This document shows positions 47,505-56,168 of a DNA stretch of 59,040 nt, piece after piece. This DNA comes from Fodinibius sediminis (GTDB taxonomy: Bacteria > Bacteroidota > Rhodothermia > Balneolales > Balneolaceae). The notes below the pieces were generated by a model. It was not told the origin of the DNA. It did no database searches and saw nothing but the letters and a program-made list of their open reading frames with translations. Every line of letters starts with the position of its first letter. Position 1 is the stretch's first letter. Made by a program: the position numbers and the translations under genes. The DNA lies in NCBI RefSeq assembly GCF_900182555.1, contig NZ_FXTH01000019.1, positions 1 through 59,040 of the forward strand, given 5' to 3'.

Positions 47505-47691
47505 CCTCCGGCCTAACGAAAGGTCGAGTGTTTGGGTAGGTGGAGCAGTGGCGGAGGATTAAAAATAATTTCTTGTCTGAGGAACAACTGTGACGAGTTT
47601 AAATTATTTTCCGCAGACACTGCGGAACCTGACGCGAGAGCTTTCTCAGCCGGCGACTTTTTTGGTTCCTTTTTTCGTCGTTGAAAAAAGG
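47505..47691 (+). repeat. Module R4, subtype b, copy 1, empty site
   Basis: CCTCCGGCCTAACGAAAGG, then GTCGAGTGTTTGGGTAGG and CGGAGG pairing back to CCTCCG. The internal stem is AAATAATTT / AAATTATTT, changed on both arms relative to subtype a. Terminal loop TTCCTTTTTTCGTCGTTG without a double hairpin. Confidence 0.85.
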
Positions 47692-47810
47692 GATAAATAT
47701 TTAACTCCTCGGTGCTGATAACTGTATCAACGCTGATAAAGATTGGGCGCCAGCCCCTCGTCAAACAAAAATTTCCCCGGTTGGGTTTTGTCACATTCAG
47801 AAAAAGGAGC
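47692..47810 (+). repeat. Module R2-long, 3' half only, copy 3
   Basis: Enters at ATATTTAACTCCTCGGTGCTG, the same break point as the half-copy at 11792, and again follows a GTTGAAAAAAGG end. Confidence 0.75.
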
Positions 47811-47849
47811 GTCCTCTCATCTAATTAAAACTAATTCCTTTTTTATATA

Positions 47850-48077
47850 GCCCCTTTTGAGTGGTCAAAAGGGGCGTAAAAACCACCGGCGAAGCAGCTT
47901 CGGCGCACGGGATCGCTCGCTGCGGAAATAAATGTAGATGTTGATTTTTCTATAGTCCCAACATACTTATTGCTCCGGATCACTCACTGCTTTTGCCCCT
48001 GCTTTCCCCATTTATTTCGTTATCGCAGCTCCCGCTCCCTTTCCACACCTCACCAGCCAAGGCCGGCTGTCGGGGAA
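47850..48077 (+). repeat. Module R1, copy 10
   Basis: H1 GCCCCTTTTGA / TCAAAAGGGGC: A-T in the other copies is replaced by C-G on both arms. This is the clearest single compensatory change in the window. Confidence 0.88.
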
Positions 48078-48080
48078 ATT

Positions 48081-48164
48081 GATTCACGACTTTCAACCTT
48101 TAACATACAACCTGCAACAAAACTAACTCTAGATGGGGCTTGTCACTTTCATTAAGGAGTAATA
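48081..48164 (+). repeat. Spacer S-alpha, copy 3
   Basis: CTTTCAACCTTTAACATACA, CTAGATGGGGCTTGTCAC and TTTCATTAAGGAGT; joins R1 to R4. Confidence 0.7.
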
Positions 48165-48424
48165 ATCCTCCGGCCTAACGAAAGGTCGAGTGTTTGGGTA
48201 GGTGGAGCAGTGACGGAGGATTAAAAATAATTTCTTGTTTGAGGAACAGCCGTGACGAGTTTAAATTATTTTCCGCAGACACTGCGGAACCTGACGCGAG
48301 AGCTTTCTCAGCCGGCGACGTTTTGAGTTCTCCAGCTTTGCTGGTCCCGCGCATGCGGGATGCGTCGTTCAAAAAAGGAACAACTCTTTCCACGCCTCAC
48401 CAGCCAAAGCCGGCTGTTTGGGGA
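48165..48424 (+). repeat. Module R4, subtype b, copy 2
   Basis: Complete, ending with CAGCCAAAGCCGGCTG. The terminal loop carries the double hairpin at 48332-48360 (CCAGCTTTGCTGG plus TCCCGCGCATGCGGGA). It is the filled counterpart of the empty copy at 47505. Confidence 0.85.
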
Positions 48425-48433
48425 AATAGACCC

Positions 48434-48466
48434 ACAACCTTCAACCTTCAACCTTCAACCTTCAAC
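48434..48466. repeat. 7-bp tandem repeat (CAACCTT)n
   Basis: CAACCTT repeated about 4.5 times, continuing into CAACATGCAACGTGCAAC. It is an expansion of the AACCTTCAACCTTTAAC motif of the S-alpha spacer. Confidence 0.8.
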
Positions 48467-48530
48467 ATGCAACGTGCAACAGAATATTGAAAATAAAGAA
48501 ACAGAAAGAGAAATAAGGGTTACAGAAAAT

Positions 48531-48618
48531 ATCCTTACTAGATGTTTCAAACATCCTTACAGGATATTCGAAAGATCCTTACTAGATGTTTGGAAGATCC
48601 TTACAGGATATGTTCTAT
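48531..48618. repeat. Four 22-bp repeats in ABAB order
   Basis: Units begin at 48531, 48553, 48575 and 48597, an exact 22-bp period. A units start ATCCTTACTAGATGTTT; B units start ATCCTTACAGGATAT, which contains the inverted repeat ATCCT / AGGAT. They occur once, between a repeat block and the terminator of the HU/DUF4469 gene. Confidence 0.9.
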
Positions 48619-48657
48619 AAATAGCAGGGAGATGCCGGGGAGGTAGGAACAAACCAT

Positions 48658-48689
48658 AAAAAAGCCCTGCCGCCGTGAGCAGCAGGGCC
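48658..48689 (-). terminator. Rho-independent terminator of the HU/DUF4469 gene
   Basis: On the minus strand GCCCTGC pairs with GCAGGGC across an 11-nt loop and is followed by six T. It starts 35 bp after the stop codon. Confidence 0.88.
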
Positions 48690-48723
48690 TGTTGTTATCG
48701 GTTAGGGGTTAAGCGCTTAGCTG

Positions 48724-49371
48724 TTATGCAACGGTCACCCTGTCGGAAAGGATACCGGTGCGGATATCGCTGTTGCCGTTCAGGAGGCTCCGCACTTCCA
48801 GCCGGTAGGTCCCGGCGGGCAGCGAGGGGTTCACAAAGATCAGCTCGGACGGCTTGTTGCGCAGGATGGACTCATCGTCAACCCTTGCCTCCGCGCTGCC
48901 ATCGGTATTGACAAAGAAGATGCCCTGCGTGGCATCTGTCTCGTCAAATTTAAGCAGCGATCCGCTGATGCGTGCTCCCTTGCCGGGCGTCACGGCATCA
49001 TCTTTGGTAGCCGACCCCTTGTCGTAGTAGTTAGCGAGGTCCGGCTTGCGCTCCCGCGCCTTTACCTTCTGGGTGGCAATGTCCGGGGGCACGTCGCGCA
49101 GGCGTATGCCCGGCGATATGCTCAGTGTCACCTCGTGACGACTTGCGTCGAAGGTGTCTTCTTCGCTGTCAAACACGCCGCTGATAGACGGCATGATATT
49201 TACCAGCGGCGTCACCACCGTGTTGCCCTGCCTTACGATGTTGATAATCCCCTGGGTCACCTCTTCGAAGGCGGCCAGTGCTTCCGCTTTGGTGAGCGTT
49301 GATCCCTGTCGCGTCATATGGTCATACACGTCATCGATGGTGTACCGTTGTCGATTGACGCCTACAGCCAT
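48724..49371 (-). CDS. HU/IHF-like DNA-binding protein with DUF4469-type C-terminal domain
   Basis: 215 aa from the ATG at 49371, preceded by AGAAGGAG at ideal spacing; the longer frame to 49428 is rejected. Residues about 10-95 (YTIDDVYDHMTRQGSTLTKAEALAAFEEVTQGIINIVRQGNTVVTPLVNIMPSISG) match the helical start and beta-arm of HU-like proteins. The C-terminal 90 residues (ISGSLLKFDETDATQGIFFVN to LSDRVTVA) form a beta-rich Ig-like domain. Such fusions are frequent in Bacteroidota, where their DNA target and role are not established. It has its own terminator and a long upstream region. Confidence 0.82.
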   Translation of the reverse strand: MAVGVNRQRYTIDDVYDHMTRQGSTLTKAEALAAFEEVTQGIINIVRQGNTVVTPLVNIMPSISGVFDSEEDTFDASRHEVTLSISPGIRLRDVPPDIATQKVKARERKPDLANYYDKGSATKDDAVTPGKGARISGSLLKFDETDATQGIFFVNTDGSAEARVDDESILRNKPSELIFVNPSLPAGTYRLEVRSLLNGNSDIRTGILSDRVTVA

Positions 49372-49780
49372 ATAGTCATCTCCTTCTGGCGTTATCCTGT
49401 TTGGAGTCAAGTAATAATTAAGAAACATAACAAATGATATTTAGTTAGAGTTGAACCGTCAGCCTGACTGATGGGTATATCAACAGGCCGGCGGCTGGTT
49501 TATACTAAGAGATAAGTGACCTCAGCCAACGTACATGACTGACTGGATGCCTTTTTATCTCTTTGTATTAGTAAGAGTGGTTTTCAGTGCAATCCTTACA
49601 AACTTTTTTTATTTTTTTGTAATAAATTCTTATTTCGACTCATTTTTTTATTACAAACCCGGATTTTGTGTTGTTCTTTAACTGTTATGGGGGTTTTTAG
49701 GGGAGGTTTTATAGGGAGGGATGATGTGTATTTTCTTTTGCCCTCTCATCTAATTAAAAACTAATTCCTTTTTTATTTAA
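49372..49780. other. Upstream region of the HU/DUF4469 gene
   Basis: About 400 bp with A/T tracts (T-runs at 49605-49650) and no repeat module until 49781. It probably holds the promoter on the minus strand. CTTACAAACTTT and GTAATAAATTCTTATTTC are A/T-rich candidates, but no promoter could be fixed. Confidence 0.35.
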
Positions 49781-49990
49781 CCACTTTTGGATGTCCAAAG
49801 GTATGTGTAAAATTGGAATCCTATTTTACGATATAAAACCATTATGAATTGATTCCGCCTTTTGGCTTGACCCAAAAGGCTCGTAAAAACTCAAGAAGAA
49901 TTTAACTCCTCGGTGCTGACAACTTTCTCAACGCTGATAAAGATTTGGCGCCAGCCCCTCGTCAAACAGAAATTCTTCCTGTTGGTTTTT
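49781..49990 (+). repeat. Module R2-long, copy 4, empty site
   Basis: H1 head CCACTTTTGGATGTCCAAAG, GGTATGTGTAAAATTGGAATC body, then GCCTTTTGG / CCAAAAGGC perfectly paired with no double hairpin inside. This shows the ancestral stem that the insert at 11114 and 54764 interrupts. Confidence 0.83.
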
Positions 49991-50089
49991 CCCTTTCACT
50001 TAAGAATGATCTGGAAACTCTGAAAACTAATGTGATAGAACTCTTTCCAAGCCTCACCAGCTAAGGCCGGCTGTTTGGGCAAATTGATT

Positions 50090-50168
50090 CCCAACCTTCA
50101 ACCTTTAACATTTAACCTGCAACAGTACTTTCTCCAGATCGGGCATATCACTTCAAGTAATGAGTAAT
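50090..50168 (+). repeat. Spacer S-alpha, copy 4
   Basis: CCTTCAACCTTTAACATTTAA, then CTCCAGATCGGGCATATC, more diverged than the others. Joins a bare CAGCTAAGGCCGGCTG 3' hairpin (50055-50075) to R3. Confidence 0.62.
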
Positions 50169-50338
50169 CAGGGGTTTGGGGAAGAGCCGGGAAATACTAT
50201 GTAGCATAAGTATTCATGTGGAAGAGCAATTCCTGCCCGAAAGGTTTTAGCCATTACAACATCTTGCTCTTCCCCAACACTTTTTTCGTCCCAGCTTGCT
50301 GGCCCCGGCTTGTACGGGGTTTGGTGACAAAAAATGAA
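50169..50338 (+). repeat. Module R3, copy 8
   Basis: Complete, with a double hairpin at 50291-50319. Shares the ATTCCTGCCCG variant with copy 5. Confidence 0.87.
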
Positions 50339-50400
50339 CGAATAAGAATATTCTTCTTTGCCCTGATTTCTAATCTAAACCAACTCTTTTTTATATATAT

Positions 50401-50631
50401 ACCACTTTTGGATGGCCAAAAGTGGTGCAAAAACCACCGCCTGAACCTGCTTCGGCGCTCGGAATCGCTCGCTGCGGAAATAAATGAAGATGTTATTTTT
50501 CCTATAGTCCCAACTATACTTATTGCTCTGGATCACTCGCTGCCTTTGCCCCTGCTTTCCCCATTTATTTCTTCTTCGCAGCTCCCGCTCCCTTTCCACG
50601 CCTCACCAGCTAAGGCCGGCTGTTGGGGGAA
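50401..50631 (+). repeat. Module R1, copy 11
   Basis: H1 extended to ACCACTTTTGG / CCAAAAGTGGT, 11 bp, with loop AT. Confidence 0.87.
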
Positions 50632-50643
50632 ATTGGATTCACC

Positions 50644-50760
50644 ACATTTTGTTCTCAAGAAAATGTGCCCTCACAGTAGAAGATTTCTCACTCCACTACG
50701 TTTCGTTCGAAATGACGAAGATGCTGGATTAATGCGGGTAGCCTTACAAGGGCGAGCTTT
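50644..50760 (+). repeat. R5 palindrome element, copy 3
   Basis: Well preserved: AGAAGATTTCTCACTCCACT, ACGTTTCGTTCGAAATGACG. The reverse complement is the CGTCATTTCGAACGAAACG form of the GTCATTCCGAGCG-class repeat known from many bacteria. Confidence 0.78.
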
Positions 50761-50774
50761 TTTACCCGCCCCCC

Positions 50775-50930
50775 GCATCGTCATCTCGACCGGCAGGGAG
50801 AGATCTTCTATTCTCAAGGCTAAGTGCTCGAATTGTAGAAGGCTTTCTTTCCTAAGCCCGAAAATGACCTTAATATAAAATGCATGTGGCCGTATGTAGA
50901 ATGCATCAATTGATGCATTACCTGTTGCCC
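50775..50930 (+). repeat. R6 element, copy 3
   Basis: CATCTCGACCGGCAGGGAGAG start (different inner bases from copies 1 and 2), then the common part to the intact 20-bp palindrome at 50900-50919. Confidence 0.77.
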
Positions 50931-50963
50931 TCTCCTATAATCTTAATTAATTCTATTTATATA

Positions 50964-51057
50964 GCACCTTTTGAATGGTCAAAGGGGATAGAAATATATT
51001 GGAAACCTGTTTCACTATATGACATCGTTAGAAAATTGATTCCGCCTTTAGGCGAGA
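50964..51057 (+). repeat. Module R2-short, copy 6
   Basis: Head GCACCTTTTGAATGGTCAAA, ACTATATGACATCGTTAG body variant, end CCGCCTTTAGGCGAG. Confidence 0.78.
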
Positions 51058-51128
51058 AGAGCAGATAGTATCAACTATATAAATTACCTGTTGCCCTATC
51101 ATCTAATTAAAATCCATCTTTTATTTAA

Positions 51129-51356
51129 CCACTTTTGGATGGCCAAAAGTGGAGCAAAAACCACCGGCTGAACCTGCTTCGGCGTCCGGGACCGTTCGCT
51201 GCGGAAATAAATGTAGATGTTTATTTTTCTATAGTCCTAACATACTTATTGCTCCGGATCACTCGCTGCCTTTGCCCCTGCTTTCCCCATTTATTCCTTC
51301 TTCGCAGCTCCCGCTCCCTTTTCACGCCTCACCAGCCAAGGCCGGCTGTTTGGGAA
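51129..51356 (+). repeat. Module R1, copy 12
   Basis: H1 CCACTTTTGG / CCAAAAGTGG. The right arm of the long-range stem has a mismatch (CATTTATTCC). Confidence 0.86.
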
Positions 51357-51365
51357 GCTTTTGAT

Positions 51366-51487
51366 CAAATGGTTATTCTCTAATCTTCTATGTACACCCT
51401 ATCATAGCTCCTTTTCGATGAACGCTTACGGTTCAACCTTTAAGCAAAAAATTCCTGGGTGGGCTTTATTGCTTTCATTAAGGAACC
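51366..51487 (+). repeat. Spacer S-beta, copy 4
   Basis: Near copy of 47378, including TTCCTGGGTGGGCTTTATTG. It leads into R4 subtype b as there, so the R1/S-beta/R4b unit is duplicated. Confidence 0.72.
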
Positions 51488-51706
51488 CTCCTCCGGCCTA
51501 ACGAAAGGTCGAGTGTTTGGGTAGGTGGAGCAGTGGCGGAGGATTAAAAATAATTTCTTGTCTGAGGAACAGCCGTGACGAGTTTAAATTATTTTCCGCA
51601 GCCACTGCGGAACCTGACGCGAGAGCTTTCTCAGCCGGTCATTTTTTTGGGTTCTCCAGCTCTGCTGGTTCCGAGTATTCGGAATTCATGACTGAAAAAA
51701 TGGAAC
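51488..51706 (+). repeat. Module R4, subtype b, copy 3
   Basis: AAATAATTT / AAATTATTT stem. Double hairpin at 51656-51684 with a different second hairpin, TTCCGAGTATTCGGAA, still perfectly paired. No R1-like 3' hairpin follows. Confidence 0.83.
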
Positions 51707-51808
51707 ATCCCTTTAGCGATAAAAAAATGGACAAGAGTATGGCATTATTTCAAAATAAGGCAACAATCAACCTTTAACCTTCTACCTAAAAACACAAAAA
51801 GGGTTCCC

Positions 51809-54304
51809 TTACTTTATATCCACCTCTTTAAAATCCGGATCGGACAGGTACAGGGTGTAATCCCCGTCGGCGGTTTTCTCCAGGGGTACCCGGCGGCCGT
51901 CGACATGGACGGCGGAGGGCTCGAAGGGCAGGCCGAGGATGGTTACCTCAACCTCCGCATAGGCGAGCTCATAGTCGCCTTCGCGCTCGGCAGACAACGA
52001 CAGGCGGTCTGACTGGCCCTGCTGCCGGAAGGTCGTCAGCCGGTAGGCTCCGGACTCGTAATCGTAGCCTTCACCGGCATCTTCATACAACCGGCTGGTG
52101 GTCTCGCCCTCCCCGTAATATACATTGAGCTCCAGCTGCTGAAGCGCCCGCTCCTGCGTATGCTGCATGACTTCACGAAGCGGCAGCACGGCCCCGGCCC
52201 GGACGAAAAAGGGAATTGCTTCCAGCGGGGCCTCCACCTGGTGGGTCTGCCGGCCCTCATACCGCTCGCCGGTCCGGAAGTCGTACCACCCGCCTTCAGG
52301 GAAATAGACCTCGAGGGCGGTGGTCCCGGGCTCCAGCACCGGCGCTACCAGGATGTCATCGCCGAAGAGAAAGGGGCCCTTCTGACTGAGGGCCTGCTCG
52401 TCCGACTGGTCATAATAGCTGAGCGGCCGCAGGATGGGCGTGCCCTGCTGCACATAATGGTAAAAGGCGGTGTACAGATAATGCAGCAGGCGATAGCGAA
52501 GCTCGATCATAGACCGGTTGATGGCGGTGTGGTCGTCGCCGAATACCCAGGGCTCCTGGTCGGTGTCCGACTGGGCCCGCCGCAGCTCCACCTCCTCTTT
52601 CTTGACGGCAGCCGCCCCGTCCACGTTATAGCCCATGGTGTGGTTGCGGAAGAGGGGATGAAAGATGGCCAGCTGCAGCCAGCGGGTAAAAAGTTCGGCG
52701 CTGGGCTTCTCTACAAAGCCGCCCACGTCGGAGCCCACAAAGGAGTAGCCTGAGATACTGAGACGTATGGACTGCTCGCTGGCCAGCCTCAGGTGGTCCC
52801 AGGTGGCGATGTTGTCGCCGGTCCACAGGGCGGCGTAGCGCTGTCCCCCTGCGAAGTTGGCCCGGGTGAGCAGGAAGGGGCGCTTGTCGGGATTCTGCTT
52901 CTTCATGCCCTCCAGGGAGGCGCGGGCCATCTGCATGCCGTAGATGTTGTGCGCTTTCTTGTGGCTGCAGGGATGGCCGTCAAAATCGTGGCGCACGTGG
53001 TTGGGAAAGGTCTTGGATTCCACCTCAAAGACGGCCGGCTCGTTCATGTCGTTCCATATGCCGCTCACCTTCTTGCGCGCCATCAGGTCTTCGTAGAGGC
53101 CGCCCCACCATGCGCGCACCTCGGGGTTGGTAAAGTCGGGAAAGGCACACTCCGGCGGCCACACGGGGGCGATGACCATCTCCCCGTCGGGACGCGTGCA
53201 GAAGTAGCCCTTGTCCCGCCCCTGCCGGTATAGCTCGTAGTCGTTATCCACTTTGACGCCGGGGTTGATCATCACGATGGTCTCAAAGCCCTGCTCTTTC
53301 AAGTCCCGGATGAGCCCTTCAGGGTCGGGGAAGAGCTCCTCATCCCAGGTAAACACCCGGTAGTCGTCCATATAGTCGATATCCAGGTAGAGCGCATCGC
53401 AGGGGATCTGTTTCTCCCGGAAGGCCGCGGCCAGCTCCCGGACCCGCGAGTCGGGATAGTAGCTCCACCGGCACTGGTGGTAGCCCAGCGCCCACAGCGG
53501 GGGCATCTCGGGCGTGCCGGTAAGCCGGGTATAGCGCTCGGTGACCTCGGTCAGCGCCGGTCCGTTGATAAAGTAGTAGTTCATGACTCCGCCTTCGGAG
53601 GAGAAGCTGCTGATGTTGTTGCCCTTGCGGTCGAAACTGAAGCGGGTGCGGTAGGTGTTGTCGAAGAAGATGCCGTAGGCGCGCCCGTTGTGCACGGCGG
53701 CATAGAAGGGAACGCTGCGGTAGAGGGGGTCCTTGCCCCGGGTGTAGGCATAGGCATCGGTGTTCCAGTTTTCAAAAGCGCGTCCCCGCAGATCCTGTTT
53801 GAAGGCCTTGTCGCCCAGCCCGTAAAAGTGGTCGCCGGCCGGGGCCTGCTTGGTCACCTTGATCTCGGAGATCCCTTTCATCAGGCTCTCGCGCCGGTAA
53901 AAGCCATGCTGATCTTCGCACAGCATGTTGCCTTCGGAATCAAAGAAGTGGACCCGCAGGTTCTTCTTGGTGATGATGCCGCTCAGGGAGGGGGTGGTAA
54001 ACTTGAAATAGCCTTCGTCCTCTTCAAACTGGACGGCTACTTCCTCTGCTTCGAAGCCGGGATCGACGGCGTAGGAAAAGTCGGAGCGGACATCGCCCAC
54101 CATGAAATATTTCAGCTGGATGATGTCGGGGGTGTGGACGCTGATCTGCAGCTCCACCTTGTTTTCTGTGGTAAAGATGAACTGCTGGTCGCGCCGTTCG
54201 TGGCTGATGACGCGCCCCGGGCGGTGCCGGCTGATGATATCGGGCTTGCGGTCGCTGGTTTCTTCTGAGGTGGTCTGCTGTTCCTGGGCGTTGATTTCGG
54301 ACAT
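51809..54304 (-). CDS. Alpha-glucosidase, GH31
   Basis: 831 aa, no signal peptide, so probably cytosolic. An N-terminal beta domain (about 30-260) precedes the GH31 barrel. SGIWNDMNEPAVF carries nucleophile Asp419 and ALWTGDN carries the acid/base Asp497. ALWALGYHQCRWSYYPDSRV is the typical entry to the barrel. A beta-sandwich C-terminus (about 650-831) follows. It releases alpha-glucose from oligosaccharide ends. It stands alone, GC-rich, between repeat blocks. Transferase activity or another alpha-glycoside specificity cannot be excluded. Confidence 0.93.
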   Translation of the reverse strand: MSEINAQEQQTTSEETSDRKPDIISRHRPGRVISHERRDQQFIFTTENKVELQISVHTPDIIQLKYFMVGDVRSDFSYAVDPGFEAEEVAVQFEEDEGYFKFTTPSLSGIITKKNLRVHFFDSEGNMLCEDQHGFYRRESLMKGISEIKVTKQAPAGDHFYGLGDKAFKQDLRGRAFENWNTDAYAYTRGKDPLYRSVPFYAAVHNGRAYGIFFDNTYRTRFSFDRKGNNISSFSSEGGVMNYYFINGPALTEVTERYTRLTGTPEMPPLWALGYHQCRWSYYPDSRVRELAAAFREKQIPCDALYLDIDYMDDYRVFTWDEELFPDPEGLIRDLKEQGFETIVMINPGVKVDNDYELYRQGRDKGYFCTRPDGEMVIAPVWPPECAFPDFTNPEVRAWWGGLYEDLMARKKVSGIWNDMNEPAVFEVESKTFPNHVRHDFDGHPCSHKKAHNIYGMQMARASLEGMKKQNPDKRPFLLTRANFAGGQRYAALWTGDNIATWDHLRLASEQSIRLSISGYSFVGSDVGGFVEKPSAELFTRWLQLAIFHPLFRNHTMGYNVDGAAAVKKEEVELRRAQSDTDQEPWVFGDDHTAINRSMIELRYRLLHYLYTAFYHYVQQGTPILRPLSYYDQSDEQALSQKGPFLFGDDILVAPVLEPGTTALEVYFPEGGWYDFRTGERYEGRQTHQVEAPLEAIPFFVRAGAVLPLREVMQHTQERALQQLELNVYYGEGETTSRLYEDAGEGYDYESGAYRLTTFRQQGQSDRLSLSAEREGDYELAYAEVEVTILGLPFEPSAVHVDGRRVPLEKTADGDYTLYLSDPDFKEVDIK

Positions 54305-54411
54305 GCAACTGGGATCTGTGAATTTTTATGACCTCGGAAAATATAAAATAACAGCTATAATACAACGTCTACTTTCAATTTTGCTGTCTTCTTATGTTAT
54401 ATCGTTTATGT

Positions 54412-54450
54412 AGTCCCTTTTGAATCATCAAATAGAATGAAAGTAGCCTG
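54412..54450 (+). repeat. Degenerate R2 head
   Basis: GTCCCTTTTGAATCATCAAA resembles a decayed H1 hairpin; the body is lost. It sits in the 5' region of the GH31 gene, about 110 bp before the start codon. Confidence 0.5.
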
Positions 54451-54504
54451 TAACCCTTGCCTGTTGCCCTCTCCTTTAATTTAAAACCATCCTTTTTTAT
54501 TTAA

Positions 54505-54597
54505 CCACTTTTGGATGGCCAAAGGGGATGCGAAAACATCGGAACCCTGTTTCATCTTACGAGATCGTTATAAATTAATTCCGCCTTTAGGCGAGGA
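54505..54597 (+). repeat. Module R2-short, copy 7
   Basis: Head CCACTTTTGGATGGCCAAAG, body with CGGAACCCTGTTTCATCTTA, end CCGCCTTTAGGCGAGG. Followed by a leader and R2-long, giving two R2 modules in a row. Confidence 0.78.
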
Positions 54598-54670
54598 AAT
54601 TAAAAGTATCAACTAATATAATCTACCTGTTGCCCTCTCCTTTAATTTAAATCCATCCTTTTTTATTTAA

Positions 54671-54915
54671 CCACTTTTGGATGGCCAAAGGTATGTATAA
54701 AATCGGAATCCTATTTTACAATATAAAACCATTATGAATTGATTCCGCCTTTTGGCTTGACCCTTCCGAAGTCTCGGAACCAGCAAGCTGGGCTCGTAAA
54801 AACTCAAGAAGAATTTAACTCCTCGGTGCTGATTACTATCAGCAACGCTGATAAAGACCTGGCGCCAGCCCCTCGTCAAACAGAAATTCTTCCGGTGGGC
54901 TTTGTCGCTCTCATT
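54671..54915 (+). repeat. Module R2-long, copy 5
   Basis: GGTATGTATAAAATCGGAATC body. Reverse-orientation double hairpin at 54764-54791 (TTCCGAAGTCTCGGAA plus CCAGCAAGCTGG). It runs directly into R3 with no spacer. Confidence 0.85.
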
Positions 54916-54924
54916 AAGGAGGTA

Positions 54925-55072
54925 CCGGGGGTTTGGGGAAGAGCCGGGAAAAACTATGTAGCACAAGTACTCATGTGGAAGAGCTATCCCCGACCGAAAA
55001 GTTTTAGCCATCACAACATCTTGCTCTTCCCCAACGCTTTTTTCGTCTATTTTTTAGCGATAAAAAATGGAC
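54925..55072 (+). repeat. Module R3, copy 9, empty site
   Basis: Second R3 without the double hairpin (TTTTTTCGTCTATTTTTTAG, then CGATAAAAAATGG). Start CCGGGGG instead of CAGGGG, with TCCCCGA opposite. Confidence 0.85.
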
Positions 55073-55142
55073 AAGAATAAAGCATTATTTTTAAATAAGA
55101 GACTAAATGCCTTAACTACATAGCCGGCTGTTTGGGGAAATT

Positions 55143-55456
55143 GGATTCACCACATTTTGTTCTCATGAAAATGTGCCCTCACAGTAGAAGATTTCTCACT
55201 CCACTCCGTTTCGTTCGAAATGACGAGAGTGCTGAAATGATGTCTATACCCTTACACTGGCAGACCCACATTCTGGCATCTAATACCTGGTATCGATCCC
55301 CTGCCTGTAACGTCCACATCGGAGAATGGATGCCTAAATACGTACGGTATATCAATCTCCCTAAATCCCTCTTCTCCAAAAGGGACTTTAGGCATCCCGG
55401 CTGGGAACGTAATCCAAGAGTTCCTCCTTGGAGAAGGAGGACAGGAGGATTGATCT
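55143..55456 (+). repeat. R5-R7 composite, copy 3
   Basis: Intact R5 (CACTCCACTCCGTTTCG, then TTCGAAATGACGAGAG), the linker and a full R7. The R7 hairpin region carries an extra AAAGGGACTTTAGGCATCCC segment not seen in the other copies. Confidence 0.78.
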
Positions 55457-55565
55457 TCTATATCTAAATCTACATAACTTGAGTATCCAACTGTTGTTTC
55501 GTTATTGAAACTCCCGCATCCTTTTCACACCTCACCAGCCAAGGCCGGATGTTTAGGGAAGCTTA

Positions 55566-55635
55566 AACCATAACCTTTAACCTTTAAAACAGATCTTTAT
55601 CTAGATGGGGCTTGTCACGTTCATTAAGGAGTAAC
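55566..55635 (+). repeat. Spacer S-alpha, copy 5
   Basis: Short form: AACCATAACCTTTAACCTTT, then AGATCTTTATCTAGATGGGG. Almost identical to 56099. Confidence 0.72.
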
Positions 55636-55805
55636 CAGGGGTTTGGGGAAGAGCCGGGAAAAACTATGCAGCTTAAGTACTCATGTGGAAGAGCAATCCC
55701 CGACCGAAAAGTTTTAGCCATCACACCATCTTGCTCTTCCCCAACACTTTTTCGGCCCAGCTTGCTGGTCCCGGCTTGTACGGGGTTTGGTGACAAAAAA
55801 TGAAC
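55636..55805 (+). repeat. Module R3, copy 10
   Basis: Double hairpin at 55757-55785. With its spacer it forms a nearly identical pair with the copy 530 bp further right. Confidence 0.87.
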
Positions 55806-55863
55806 GAATAAGAACATTCTTCTTTGCCCTGATTTCTAATCTAAACCAACTCTTTTTTAATTA

Positions 55864-56092
55864 ACCACTTTTGGGTGGCCAAAAGTGGTGCAAAAACCAC
55901 CGGCGAACCTGCTTCGGCGTCCGGGATTGCTCGCTGCGGAAATAAATGTAGATGTTGTTTTTTCTGCAGCTCCAACGCACCTGTTGCTCTGGCCCGCTGG
56001 CCGCTTTTATCCCCGCTTTCCCCATTTATTTCTTCTTCGCAGCTCCCGCTCCCTTTTCACGCCTCACCAGCCAAGGCCGGATGTTTAGGGAA
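55864..56092 (+). repeat. Module R1, copy 13
   Basis: H1 ACCACTTTTGG / CCAAAAGTGGT with loop GT. 3' hairpin of the GGATG variant. It lies between the duplicated spacer-R3 units. Confidence 0.87.
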
Positions 56093-56098
56093 GCCTAA

Positions 56099-56168
56099 AC
56101 CATAACCTTTAACCTTTAAAAACAGATCTTTATCTAGATGGGGCTTGTCACGTTCATTAAGGAGTAAC
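56099..56168 (+). repeat. Spacer S-alpha, copy 6
   Basis: Differs from copy 5 at very few positions. Precedes R3 copy 11. Confidence 0.72.

Noticed and set aside
48531-48618. 22-bp tandem array as a CRISPR or a transposon end.
   Set aside because: No spacers between units and no inverted partner; units alternate between two types without gaps.
11277-51706. Integron attC-like sites (GGCCTAAC at the start of R4).
   Set aside because: Only the GCCTAAC core matches. There is no partner GTTAGGC at the other end, no cassette ORFs between copies and no integrase in the window.
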